A stretch of 10,354 bases of DNA from Bacteroidia bacterium (GCA_025999435.1 BNXH01000059.1:1-10354), one strand, 5' to 3'. Numbered from the stretch's first letter, positions 1 through 7,229 are shown. The notes: generated by a model not told the origin, from the letters alone. Made by a program: numbers and translations.

Positions 1-1
1 C

Positions 2-121
2 TATAACTTCAAAAGGATGATCAACAAATGGAAATCATCTTTTGACCTGTTTTTTAGAGTGATTTCTTGCTCTTTATTCCGACTTAAATTACCTTTCATT
101 GTCGATTTGTGGGCTTTTTAA
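2..121 (+). pseudogene. Possible C-terminal fragment of an IS transposase (cut by window edge)
   Basis: One forward frame is open from the window edge to a TAA at 119-121, giving 39 residues. It begins YNFKRMINKW and is rich in aromatic and basic residues. A YN-x-KRMI stretch near the C-terminus resembles the ends of some DDE transposases of the IS1182/IS4/IS5 type. That comparison is from memory and the fragment is too short to prove it. The nearby sequence CTTTTGACACAGCCCC (283-298) looks like the outer end of an insertion sequence, which fits. It could equally be non-coding. No start codon or domain is visible. Confidence 0.25.
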
Positions 122-167
122 GGGACGACTATATAAGTTATTGAAATTCTACTAGGTTTTATATGAT

Positions 168-298
168 GAGGGTGTGTCAAAAGGTCTTTTACACGTCATT
201 GCTAACGAAGTGAAGCAATCCAGAATGTTGATTATTAATGGATTGCTTCGGGCTATCGCCCTACCAATGACGGGAGTTTTATCTTTTGACACAGCCCC
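168..298. repeat. MITE/REP-like nested palindromic element
   Basis: The element contains three nested inverted repeats. The outer arms are 168-183 and 283-298, with 14 of 16 positions complementary and an exact core TGTGTCAAAAG / CTTTTGACACA. The middle arms CGTCATTG (194-201) and CAATGACG (265-272) match perfectly. The inner arms GAAGCAATCC (212-221) and GGATTGCTTC (240-249) also match perfectly, around an 18-base loop. A small GGGC-TATC-GCCC hairpin lies at 250-261. The CATTG...GAAGCAATCC pattern belongs to a palindromic repeat type scattered between genes in many bacteria, and its translation gives the well-known spurious 'VIANEVKQS...GLLRAIA' peptides. The outer ends resemble IS termini. 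No clear target-site duplication is visible. It starts 19 bases beyond the stop of the last operon gene, so it could fold in the transcript's 3' end, but no T-run follows. Confidence 0.75.
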
Positions 299-317
299 TT
301 TTAATTTAAAAAAAGAA

Positions 318-1418
318 TTAACTCGTTGTTTTTTTATAACTAAGTATGGCAAAGATGTTGAAAGCAACTACAAAACCTATGATCTTGGCAAGATTTGGTA
401 ATATATCTGTAAATCCGCTTCCTTTCATATATATCATACGAATAATCTCTACAAAATAACGTAATGGATTAAAGAATGTAACTATTTGTGCCCATTGAGG
501 CATGCTGCTAATAGGGGTGAACAGACCACTAAGAAGAATAAATATAATAAGGAAGAAAAATATCATAAACATAGCTTGTTGCTGTGTGCCGGCAAAGTTG
601 GATATCATCAGTCCAAAGCCTGTGAAAGCCAGCAAATAGAAAAAAGCAAATATATAAATATTGATCATATGCCCGAGGGGAATTAAACCATATATCAACC
701 AGGATACTATCATCCCTACCGTCAGAAGTAACAGCCCTATAACCCAAAATGGAATCAATTTACCTAAAATGAAAATGAACTTGGGAATTGGAGTTACGTT
801 TATTTGTTCCATAGTACCTACCTCCTTTTCACGTACAATATTCATTGAAGAAAGCATTCCACCCATCAGAGTTACCAGAATAACTAATATTCCGGGAACC
901 ATAAAGTTACGGTAGTTCATTGTCGTATTATATCTGTAGTACGGTTTTATACTTATTCCGCCTGATATTTCAGTATTTTGAATTTCCGAATTATAATCGT
1001 TTATAATCTGTGTAATATAAGAAAGCCCCAGGCCGGCTTTCTGCCCGTTTACAGCATTGATGGATAACATAAGGGTGGGTGGTTGTCGATTTACAAAATC
1101 TTTTTCAAAATTTTGAGGAATTTCGAGGATCAGGTCCGCTTTGTTTTGTTCTATTGCATCTATAGCTTTGTTATATGAAGCTGAATAATCGGTCAATTGG
1201 AAAAATCCGGAAGAAGTAGTTTTTTCCAGCAAATTACGGGAATAGGAACTTTTATCATTATCGACAACACTCAAAGAAATATTGCGTTGCTCGAATGTAG
1301 CAGCCCATGGCAGAATAAGAAGTTGTATTACCGGCATGGCAATAATCATTCGCAGCAGAACTTTATTTCTGATTATCTGTAAAAACTCTTTTTGCAGTAA
1401 ATATTTTAATCTTCTCAT
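318..1418 (-). CDS. ABC-2 type efflux permease, second subunit (YbhR/YhhJ-like)
   Basis: This 366-residue inner-membrane protein is one half of the transmembrane channel of the exporter encoded here. Its layout is typical of the ABC2_membrane_3 group: an N-terminal segment at about 22-42, a large extracytoplasmic domain at about 43-170, then membrane segments near 173-193, 222-245, 252-276, 282-304 and 343-361. The family motif REKEVGTMEQ is at 196-205, just after the second segment, followed by NVTPIP, where such permeases couple to the ATPase. The ATG overlaps the stop of the previous gene as ATGA (1415-1418), so the two are probably translationally coupled. It is the last gene of the operon. 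The cargo cannot be read from the sequence; drugs or other hydrophobic compounds are likely by family. Confidence 0.93.
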   Translation of the reverse strand: MRRLKYLLQKEFLQIIRNKVLLRMIIAMPVIQLLILPWAATFEQRNISLSVVDNDKSSYSRNLLEKTTSSGFFQLTDYSASYNKAIDAIEQNKADLILEIPQNFEKDFVNRQPPTLMLSINAVNGQKAGLGLSYITQIINDYNSEIQNTEISGGISIKPYYRYNTTMNYRNFMVPGILVILVTLMGGMLSSMNIVREKEVGTMEQINVTPIPKFIFILGKLIPFWVIGLLLLTVGMIVSWLIYGLIPLGHMINIYIFAFFYLLAFTGFGLMISNFAGTQQQAMFMIFFFLIIFILLSGLFTPISSMPQWAQIVTFFNPLRYFVEIIRMIYMKGSGFTDILPNLAKIIGFVVAFNIFAILSYKKTTS

Positions 1419-2518
1419 AATCTGTTTTTAAATTTCCTGATACTTACAGTCAGCAAAATAATAGTCATAACCGATAATACTGAAAATTGCACCCAAATGG
1501 CGCTGAATCCTAATCCTTTTATCATTACGTCCCGAAGTGCTTCGATGAACCATCGGGCAGGGATAATATACGATATGCCCCTGAGTATGGCAGGCATTCC
1601 TTCAATAGGAAATATTAATCCGGACAATAACATTGACGGTAACATGAGCCCTATTGCCGAACCAATCATTGCCGCTTGCTGGGTTTGCGTTACCGACGAA
1701 ATGAGTAAACCCAAAGCAAGTGCCGAAAAAGTAAATATAATGCTTAACAGCATAATCAGGAATACATTACCTGCTATAGGCACATCGAGGATGAAGTATG
1801 ACATAAGAAGGATGGATATGACATTCAGAATGGAAATGATAAGATAAGGCACAGCTTTGGCCAGAATAATAGTGGTCGGTTTGAGAGGCGATACCAGCAG
1901 AATTTCCATTGTTCCTAATTCTTTCTCCCTGACAACGGATATGGATGTCATCATTGCACAAATAATCATCATGATCAATCCGATTAAGCCCGGTACAAAG
2001 TTATAAGCGCTCTTCATCTGTGGATTATATAGCATTTTTACTTCTGCATTAATAAATTGGGCATTTTGCATTCCTTTAGATATTTCTTGTTGATATTGCA
2101 TCATGACCATTTGGAAATAGCTAACCAGGGTAGAGGCCTCATTCGGATCCGATGCATCTACCATCAGTTGTATATCTGTATTATTTGTATGCAATAAATC
2201 GTTGCTGAATTGTGAAGGAATGATGATGACCATTTTGCAGCTCCCTTTCTGAAATGTTTTTTCTATTTCATCTGCACTATTCAAATAACCGGTCAAACTA
2301 AAGTATTTATTATTACTGATTTTTTCTATCAACTTATGGGATTCTGCCGATTTCGATTCGTCCAATATGGCAAATGGCGTATTCTTTATCTCTGTTGATA
2401 CGGCAAAACCCAATATCATCAGTAAGACAACCGGAAGTACTAACATGATTATCAATGTCAGCGGATCACGCGTAATATGATAAACTTCCTTTTTTATAAA
2501 GCTGATGAGTTGTTTCAT
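1415..2518 (-). CDS. ABC-2 type efflux permease, first subunit (YbhS-like)
   Basis: This 367-residue inner-membrane protein is paralogous to the next gene and presumably forms a heterodimer with it. A membrane segment lies at about 20-41, an extracytoplasmic domain at about 42-172, and further segments near 175-195, 222-245, 251-274, 285-304 and 341-360. The motif REKELGTME is at 197-205, followed by LLVSPLKP, the usual ABC-2 exporter coupling region. The start overlaps the stop of the upstream ATPase as ATGA (2515-2518), and its own stop overlaps the next permease the same way. That is strong evidence for co-translation and equal stoichiometry. Length and topology are complete and no damage is visible. 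The substrate is unknown. Confidence 0.94.
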   Translation of the reverse strand: MKQLISFIKKEVYHITRDPLTLIIMLVLPVVLLMILGFAVSTEIKNTPFAILDESKSAESHKLIEKISNNKYFSLTGYLNSADEIEKTFQKGSCKMVIIIPSQFSNDLLHTNNTDIQLMVDASDPNEASTLVSYFQMVMMQYQQEISKGMQNAQFINAEVKMLYNPQMKSAYNFVPGLIGLIMMIICAMMTSISVVREKELGTMEILLVSPLKPTTIILAKAVPYLIISILNVISILLMSYFILDVPIAGNVFLIMLLSIIFTFSALALGLLISSVTQTQQAAMIGSAIGLMLPSMLLSGLIFPIEGMPAILRGISYIIPARWFIEALRDVMIKGLGFSAIWVQFSVLSVMTIILLTVSIRKFKNRL

Positions 2519-3252
2519 TCTCCGTTTCTTTTTGTATCTCTTGCCAAGGCTTGAAATACCTCATCCATCGATTCTGCTTTAAACTCTGTTTTTAGTCCGG
2601 AAGGGGAACCCAATGCCCGTATTTGTCCGTCTACCATAATAGAAAGACGATTGCAATATTCTGATTCATCCATGTAATGCGTTGTCACAAAAGAAGTAAT
2701 ACCTTCGTCTGAGGCCTTATATATCATTTCCCAGAAAGTTCGCCGCGCCATTGGATCTACACCTCCGGTAGGTTCGTCCAGAAACACTATCTTAGGAGAG
2801 TGGAAAGTAGATACGGCAAACGAGACTTTTTGTTTTATTCCTAAAGGTAAAGAACTAACTAAAGCATTCTGTTCGGTTTTGAGATTCAAATCATTGACTA
2901 CGACTTCGGTTTTATTTTTAATCTCTTTATCACTCATCCCGTATATTCCGCCGAAAAGCCGCAGGTTCTCCCGTGTTGTCAAGTCTTCATAAAGGGAAAA
3001 TTTCTGACTCATATAGCCGATGTTCTTTTTTATATTGTCAGCCTCTTTGTATATATCATATCCTGCTACACTTCCTTCGCCTGATGTCGGACTCAATAAT
3101 CCGCATAGCATCCGCATAGCTGTAGTTTTTCCGGCGCCATTAGCTCCGAGGAAACCGAATATTTCACCTTGTTCTACCTCGAAAGAGATGCTGTCAACGG
3201 CTTTGAAACTACCGAACTTTTTTGTTAAGTTTTTTGCTTCAATTACTTTCAT
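2515..3252 (-). CDS. ABC exporter ATPase 2 (equivalent of the YbhF C-terminal half)
   Basis: This 245-residue ATP-binding subunit powers the two ABC-2 permeases. Visible motifs are Walker A GANGAGKTT (36-44), Q-loop YMSQ with Gln83, Walker B VFLDEPTGGVDP with Asp159 and Glu160, and a canonical H-loop TTHYMDE with His192. The ABC signature, normally LSGGxxQ, reads LPLGIKQ (135-141), so it is degenerate. As I recall, second ATPase domains of the YbhF group commonly read LPLG at this point. The ATG at 3250-3252 lies inside the end of the preceding ATPase gene, a 14-base overlap, and the stop overlaps the permease start. In E. coli YbhF the two ATPase domains are fused in one chain; here they are separate. 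It is expected to pair with ATPase 1 as a heterodimer. Confidence 0.94.
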   Translation of the reverse strand: MKVIEAKNLTKKFGSFKAVDSISFEVEQGEIFGFLGANGAGKTTAMRMLCGLLSPTSGEGSVAGYDIYKEADNIKKNIGYMSQKFSLYEDLTTRENLRLFGGIYGMSDKEIKNKTEVVVNDLNLKTEQNALVSSLPLGIKQKVSFAVSTFHSPKIVFLDEPTGGVDPMARRTFWEMIYKASDEGITSFVTTHYMDESEYCNRLSIMVDGQIRALGSPSGLKTEFKAESMDEVFQALARDTKRNGE

Positions 3253-4138
3253 GGCTCATCAGTTGTATAAAACAGTCCTCTATAGTCGGTTCTATCTCTT
3301 TCAGTTCATAGTCAGGGAAATCTATGTTGATATCATCCCCGTTGAAAATAACATGCAGATATTCACCCGATATATAGCATAGGTTGATGTTTCGTTGACT
3401 TTTCAATTGTTCCAATAGATGATAATTATTCTTTGACTTGGCTGCATACAACTTATGCGGATAGTTGGCGACTATTTGTCGAGGTGTGTCTACAGATAAT
3501 ATTTTGCCTGTTTGTATCAGCGCTATGCGGTCGCACATACCGGCCTCGTCCATATACGGAGTGGATACCATTATTGTTATATCTTGCTCTTTCAGCTTCT
3601 TCAGCATATCCCAGAATTCCTTGCGTGATACAGGGTCTACCCCGGTTGTCGGTTCATCCAGAAATAGAACATCCGGTTTATGGATCAAGGCGCAACACAA
3701 AGCCAGCTTTTGCTTCATTCCTCCCGATAGCTTGCCTGCGCGCCGTTTCTTGAAAGGTTCTATCTGTATATATATATCTTTTATAAGATTATAGTTAGCC
3801 TCGACAGAGGTATTGAAAACATCTGCGAAAAAGTTAAGATTTTCCTCTATTGTCATATCCTGATAAAGGGAAAAGCGTCCGGGCATATAACCTATTTTGT
3901 CGCGTATTTCACGGAAACCATCCACTACGTCGGTAGAATCGACAGTAGCTGTTCCCATGTCGGCAAGCAATAAAGTGGTCAATATTCTGAAAAGGGATGT
4001 TTTTCCGGCTCCGTCGGGACCTATCAGCCCGAATAATTCACCTTTTTCTATTTGCAGGTTTATATTATCCAAAGCATGAACAGGTTGTTTGCCTGTGTAA
4101 GTTTTGGATATATTATTGATGGATATAGTTGTTTTCAT
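3239..4138 (-). CDS. ABC exporter ATPase 1 (equivalent of the YbhF N-terminal half)
   Basis: This is a 299-residue ATP-binding subunit. Walker A GPDGAGKTS spans 40-48, the signature LSGGMKQ is canonical (137-143), and Walker B VLFLDEPT has Asp161 and Glu162. Two switch residues are missing. The Q-loop Gln is replaced by Gly87 in YMPGRFSLY, and the H-loop His by Pro194 in VSTPYMDEA. The codons (3878-3880 and 3557-3559) are clear, so this is not a misread frame. I recall the same two changes in first ATPase domains of YbhF-type exporters. About 85 residues follow the core fold. It follows the adaptor gene after a 92-base gap and overlaps ATPase 2. Together the two should form one canonical and one degenerate ATP site. 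Confidence 0.94.
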   Translation of the reverse strand: MKTTISINNISKTYTGKQPVHALDNINLQIEKGELFGLIGPDGAGKTSLFRILTTLLLADMGTATVDSTDVVDGFREIRDKIGYMPGRFSLYQDMTIEENLNFFADVFNTSVEANYNLIKDIYIQIEPFKKRRAGKLSGGMKQKLALCCALIHKPDVLFLDEPTTGVDPVSRKEFWDMLKKLKEQDITIMVSTPYMDEAGMCDRIALIQTGKILSVDTPRQIVANYPHKLYAAKSKNNYHLLEQLKSQRNINLCYISGEYLHVIFNGDDINIDFPDYELKEIEPTIEDCFIQLMSHESN

Positions 4139-4182
4139 TTTTATAATAGTTACAAGTTATTTTAGCCATTAGCTTTTGTCGC

Positions 4183-4206
4183 TTTGCTAATTTGCTAATT
4201 TGCTAA
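4183..4206. repeat. Three tandem 8-base repeats (TTTGCTAA)
   Basis: TTTGCTAA occurs three times head to tail at 4183-4190, 4191-4198 and 4199-4206, in the 92-base gap between the ATPase 1 start and the adaptor stop. Flanking bases (CAAATTGGCACATTGGCTCATT, in part) look like decayed relatives with GCNNATTGGC spacing. Read on the minus strand it is TTAGCAAA. Short tandem tracts like this are common between Bacteroidales genes. No hairpin with a T-run and no -7 box is evident, so the tract probably does not end the operon. Confidence 0.7.
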
Positions 4207-4230
4207 TTTTCAAATTGGCACATTGGCTCA

Positions 4231-5127
4231 TTATTTGAAATCTACATCGCCGTACATGCCTATTTTTATCAATCCATCAGTATTTTCCACTGTAATTTTC
4301 ACTGCATATACCAGATTCTGCCGTTCATCTTGTGTCTGTATGGTTTTAGGTGTAAATTCCGCTTTATCGGATATCCACGAAACAATTCCTTTATAGGATT
4401 TTTGAGTATCATCAGCCGAATTGATAAAAACGGTTACCTCTCGCCCGATTTTGATACTTTCCAGTTGTGTGGAAACAATGTAGGCACGCAAAAACATATT
4501 CTTGGTATCGGCTAGCTTATATAAAGGTCTGCCCTGTGAGGCCATTTCTTTTGCTTCCGCATACTTGCTTAATACGACTCCGGCGACAGGATTGATGATA
4601 CGGCTTTTAGACAACTGGTCTTCTATTTGGGCTACTTGTATTTCATAGGCGCTGCTTTCCTCATTCAGGCTGTTTACAGATGTGCTTAGAGAGTTTAATT
4701 GCGCAGCTAAAGATCGTTGAAGCACAGCCAGCTGAGAGTTGACATCATCCAGTTGCTTTTGTGTAGCGGCACCGTCTTTCAAGAGATTTTCCACACGACG
4801 CTTTTCGGTTTCGGCCTTTGATATCTGTTCTTTAGTACTTGCTACCTGAACGGACACATCCGGACGCCTTACAGTTACGGCTTTGGATGTAGTCTGCAAT
4901 TGTAGTTTTTTCAGATACAATTGGGTTGTGTCCACGTATCCCAGATACTGGCCTTTTGTTAGCTCATCACCTTCAGTTACATCGAATTGCTCTATTTTGC
5001 CGGATACTTCGGCTGAAACGATAATCTCAGTAGCTTCGAATGTTCCCGATGCATCATGATTAAATTTGTTGCGGTCGCAAGACGAGCAAACAAGTATTAG
5101 TACTGCTATCAGTATTGTATATTTCAT
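4231..5127 (-). CDS. Periplasmic adaptor (membrane fusion) lipoprotein, HlyD/YbhG-like
   Basis: This 298-residue adaptor links the inner-membrane ABC exporter to the outer-membrane channel. The N-terminus is a lipoprotein signal with Cys17 in LVCSSCD as the likely lipidated residue; Ser at -1 fits the lipobox, though Cys at -3 is unusual. The first half of a lipoyl/barrel-sandwich domain is at about 31-68 (VSAEVSGKIEQFDVTEGD). A coiled-coil hairpin rich in Gln, Glu and Lys runs through about 95-175. The second lipoyl half is near 177-208 (INPVAGVV) and a beta-barrel near 209-298. The segment AEFTPKTIQTQDER (256-269) is a characteristic stretch of YbhG/YhiI-type adaptors. It is shorter than AcrA-type adaptors. 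It lies 97 bases after the TolC-like gene. Confidence 0.93.
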   Translation of the reverse strand: MKYTILIAVLILVCSSCDRNKFNHDASGTFEATEIIVSAEVSGKIEQFDVTEGDELTKGQYLGYVDTTQLYLKKLQLQTTSKAVTVRRPDVSVQVASTKEQISKAETEKRRVENLLKDGAATQKQLDDVNSQLAVLQRSLAAQLNSLSTSVNSLNEESSAYEIQVAQIEDQLSKSRIINPVAGVVLSKYAEAKEMASQGRPLYKLADTKNMFLRAYIVSTQLESIKIGREVTVFINSADDTQKSYKGIVSWISDKAEFTPKTIQTQDERQNLVYAVKITVENTDGLIKIGMYGDVDFK

Positions 5128-5166
5128 AAGTAAATAATTTTGTTTTTAATTGCCATATGGAACTCA

Positions 5167-5212
5167 CATGATTTTTATTATCATGGACTTTGGTGATTTG
5201 ACAAAAATCATG
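5167..5212. repeat. Overlapping inverted repeats in the channel-adaptor gap
   Basis: CATGATTTTT (5167-5176) is perfectly complementary to AAAAATCATG (5203-5212), a 10-base stem with a 26-base loop. Its core CATGAT (5167-5172) can also pair with ATCATG (5180-5185) across a 7-base loop, so the two hairpins exclude each other. The element lies in the 97-base gap between the TolC-like stop and the adaptor start. No T-run suitable for a terminator and no TAnnTTTG box are visible. It could tune expression between channel and adaptor, or be chance in AT-rich DNA. Confidence 0.4.
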
Positions 5213-5224
5213 CTTCGTTTCATA

Positions 5225-6505
5225 TTAGTTTCCTTGAATATATTTATAATTATAGATACTTATCAGATATTGTATATTATGAAGCGCTTTAGCTTGCATT
5301 GCCTGGTTTTCGGCATTTATATCACGGATAAGCTCATTGGTTTGATATACTCCGTTTTTATATTTGCTTTCACTTGTTTTTCTGATACGATTCCTCAATT
5401 GGATAATTTCATTGTCTTTGGCCAGCAGTTTCTGTGTCTTTTGAATTTCAGACTGTTGTTGGGTTAATTGTACATTTGTGTTGAACAGAAAAACATCTTG
5501 CTGTACATCGATACTGTTTTTGTTATTGGCAATAAGCTTCCGTTCATTGCTTTTGGTATACAAGTTACCGAAATTCCAGCTCAACTTAACGCCTCCGATA
5601 GCGAAGAGTTTGAATTTGGTGTCCAGCATATTCAATCCCGGGCGTCCATATCCCCCTTGAGCAAATAGACCTATCTGAGGCAAATTTTTAGCTGTTATCG
5701 AACTCTCTTGTTTGTCGAGAAGTAGCCGTTGCGACTGATACAAGGACAATTCGGGGCGTGTAATATTCCCATATGCAATATTACCGGCCGGTTGTTGTAA
5801 GATGGTTTTATTATCCAGTTCCTGATGAATGAATAGTCCCAACATGCTTAAATATGCTTGCCTCATGCTTAACTGTTCAGTTCGGTTTTGGCCTATGTTT
5901 AGCAACTCTACATCAATTTGATCCAGATCGGATTGCATAGCTACTCCATTATTGAACATAGACCGGGCTATATCTTTGTTTGCTTTCATTGTGGCTTCTG
6001 TCAGGTCGAGTATCTTTAGTTGCTCATCTATTACCAATATGCCAAAATATAGTTGATTTACTTTTTCTTTAATAGAATATATGCCGACCTCTATTTTTTG
6101 TTTTTCCACATCAGTATTGGCTTTGGTTACTTGTTTCAGGGCATTGATCGTACCTCCGTCCCAGATTAGTTGTGTAGCATCTACGGTTGCTTTATACTGA
6201 TCTTTCTTCATCGTGGGTATTTCGGCGTTTGGTATAGGTAGTGATGACAGATCGATAGGGATTTTTGTTACATCCGATTGATATGTAGCCTGTCCGTTCA
6301 AAGAGAACTGAGGGAGATATTTTTTTGAAATATTTTCCAACGAGTATTGTTCCGTGAGGGATATTAGCCCGTATTGTTTAATCAGAGGATAATTATCCAT
6401 TGCTTTTTGATGACATCCATCCAAAGTTAAGATGGCTTGAGTATAAGCTGTGCTGCAAATCAGCAGAAGTGTAATTAAAAGGATATTCTTTTTCATAAAC
6501 TTCAT
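5225..6505 (-). CDS. TolC-family outer-membrane efflux channel
   Basis: This 426-residue outer-membrane protein provides the exit duct of the exporter. The first 23 or so residues form a Sec signal peptide: positive MKFMKKN, a leucine/isoleucine core, then CSTAYTQA with likely cleavage near Thr22-Gln23. The mature part shows the two OEP-type repeats: long amphipathic helices rich in Gln, Asn and Lys alternating with short beta strands such as LPQFSLNGQATYQS and LPQIGLFAQGGYG. LSWNFGNLYTKSNERKL before the last helices is typical of the family. The start ATG at 6503-6505 is 2 bases from the regulator's stop; Met4 (6494-6496) is an alternative. Having a dedicated channel gene inside the operon differs from the E. 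coli ybh system, which relies on a separate channel or none. Confidence 0.94.
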   Translation of the reverse strand: MKFMKKNILLITLLLICSTAYTQAILTLDGCHQKAMDNYPLIKQYGLISLTEQYSLENISKKYLPQFSLNGQATYQSDVTKIPIDLSSLPIPNAEIPTMKKDQYKATVDATQLIWDGGTINALKQVTKANTDVEKQKIEVGIYSIKEKVNQLYFGILVIDEQLKILDLTEATMKANKDIARSMFNNGVAMQSDLDQIDVELLNIGQNRTEQLSMRQAYLSMLGLFIHQELDNKTILQQPAGNIAYGNITRPELSLYQSQRLLLDKQESSITAKNLPQIGLFAQGGYGRPGLNMLDTKFKLFAIGGVKLSWNFGNLYTKSNERKLIANNKNSIDVQQDVFLFNTNVQLTQQQSEIQKTQKLLAKDNEIIQLRNRIRKTSESKYKNGVYQTNELIRDINAENQAMQAKALHNIQYLISIYNYKYIQGN

Positions 6506-6507
6506 AT

Positions 6508-7122
6508 TTATTTATCAAGTTTGAGCATTGTTTTTATCCACAAGGGAATAAGTTGTCGTCTTTCTTCTATAAAATATTTGGTATCAGTTGTATTCATATC
6601 ATACATATAGGATATAATGGGGCGCGCGACGACGGGCAGTATAGTCAGAGATATGATATTTAAGAATACATGTATAGGGGTAATATTTACTCCCGATTTT
6701 TTTATTTGTTCATCTATTTGCTTGAAAAAATAACTGTCAGTTAAAATATTTTTAGGAATCTTACTTTTTTGCATCAGCCTTTCCGGATCAGCCTGAATTT
6801 CGCTTAATACAAATAGAGGTAAATTGGGCTCTTCCCTGAAAATTTCGATATACCGGTTTACTATAGCTTCTATCTTTGCTTCTAAATTTGAATTTTTCTC
6901 ATTTGCTAAGTCTCGTATAAAAAAGAACATATCCTGAAGACTTTCGAGCATTATAATGTTAAAAAGATTTTCTTTACTTCTGAAATAATAATTTAGCAGG
7001 GCAGTGTTAATGTCCGCCGCTTCTGCTATATCTCTTGTTTTGGTCTGTCCGTAGCCTTTTTCATGGAAAAGCTTTTTGGCTGCAAGCTTTATTTTCTCTT
7101 CTGTTGTTTGATCTTTTTGCAT
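6508..7122 (-). CDS. TetR/AcrR-family repressor of the efflux operon
   Basis: This 204-residue DNA-binding regulator is the first gene of the exporter operon. Residues 6-53 form the TetR N-terminal domain: EEKIKLAAKKLFHEKGYGQT, then the helix-turn-helix TRDIAEAADINTALLNYYF (29-47) and SKENLF. The rest is a helical ligand-binding region. The LLNYYF recognition segment and a FREEPNLPLFVLSE-type middle are typical of repressors next to ABC efflux genes; E. coli CecR plays this role for ybhGFSR. I chose the ATG at 7120-7122 over an in-frame TTG at 7141-7143 because that TTG lies within the predicted -7 promoter box. The most likely role is autorepression relieved when a toxic compound binds. The ligand is unknown. 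Confidence 0.92.
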   Translation of the reverse strand: MQKDQTTEEKIKLAAKKLFHEKGYGQTKTRDIAEAADINTALLNYYFRSKENLFNIIMLESLQDMFFFIRDLANEKNSNLEAKIEAIVNRYIEIFREEPNLPLFVLSEIQADPERLMQKSKIPKNILTDSYFFKQIDEQIKKSGVNITPIHVFLNIISLTILPVVARPIISYMYDMNTTDTKYFIEERRQLIPLWIKTMLKLDK

Positions 7123-7140
7123 ACTTTGGAAATTATGCGA

Positions 7141-7148
7141 CAAATATA
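7141..7148 (-). promoter_or_regulatory. Bacteroidetes -7 promoter element of the efflux operon
   Basis: Read on the minus strand this is TATATTTG, an exact match to the TAnnTTTG consensus of Bacteroidetes sigma-ABfr promoters. It ends 18 bases before the regulator ATG, giving a predicted leader of roughly 10-15 bases. No good -33 TTTG was found at the right spacing, which fits a promoter that is weak or under regulator control. Confidence 0.6.
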
Positions 7149-7175
7149 AATTAATTAAATGATTAAATATTTTGA

Positions 7176-7191
7176 TTAAAATATATTTTAA
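7176..7191. promoter_or_regulatory. Candidate TetR operator (16-base perfect palindrome)
   Basis: TTAAAATATATTTTAA is a perfect 16-base palindrome, 28 bases upstream of the operon's -7 box, next to where the -33 element should be. TetR-family proteins bind such dyads close to their own promoter. The surrounding DNA is almost pure A/T, so a palindrome this long can arise by chance. A second, shorter one (TTAATTAA) lies at 7151-7158. Confidence 0.3.
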
Positions 7192-7229
7192 CTAAATATG
7201 GTTTTCATTTAATATTATGAGAGGATAAG

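Noticed and set aside
10..55. Imperfect hairpin (10-21 with 34-44, one bulge) followed by a T-run at 50-55, forward strand
   Set aside because: The stem is bulged, the loop is 12 bases, the T-run starts 5 bases after the stem, and the region may be coding; too weak to call a terminator.
174..401. Forward 75-residue reading frame containing VIANEVKQS
   Set aside because: This peptide is the familiar spurious translation of the palindromic repeat, and the frame then runs antisense into the permease gene.
3433..3794. Two overlapping forward frames of over 100 residues opposite ATPase 1
   Set aside because: They are antisense shadows of a strongly conserved ATPase gene and show no recognisable protein features.
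4183..4206. Tandem repeats considered as a CRISPR array
   Set aside because: The units are 8 bases, directly adjacent, with no spacers and no cas genes nearby.
7123..7143. TTG start adding 7 residues to the TetR regulator
   Set aside because: The TTG overlaps the -7 box, while an ATG at 7120-7122 begins right before the usual TetR N-terminus.
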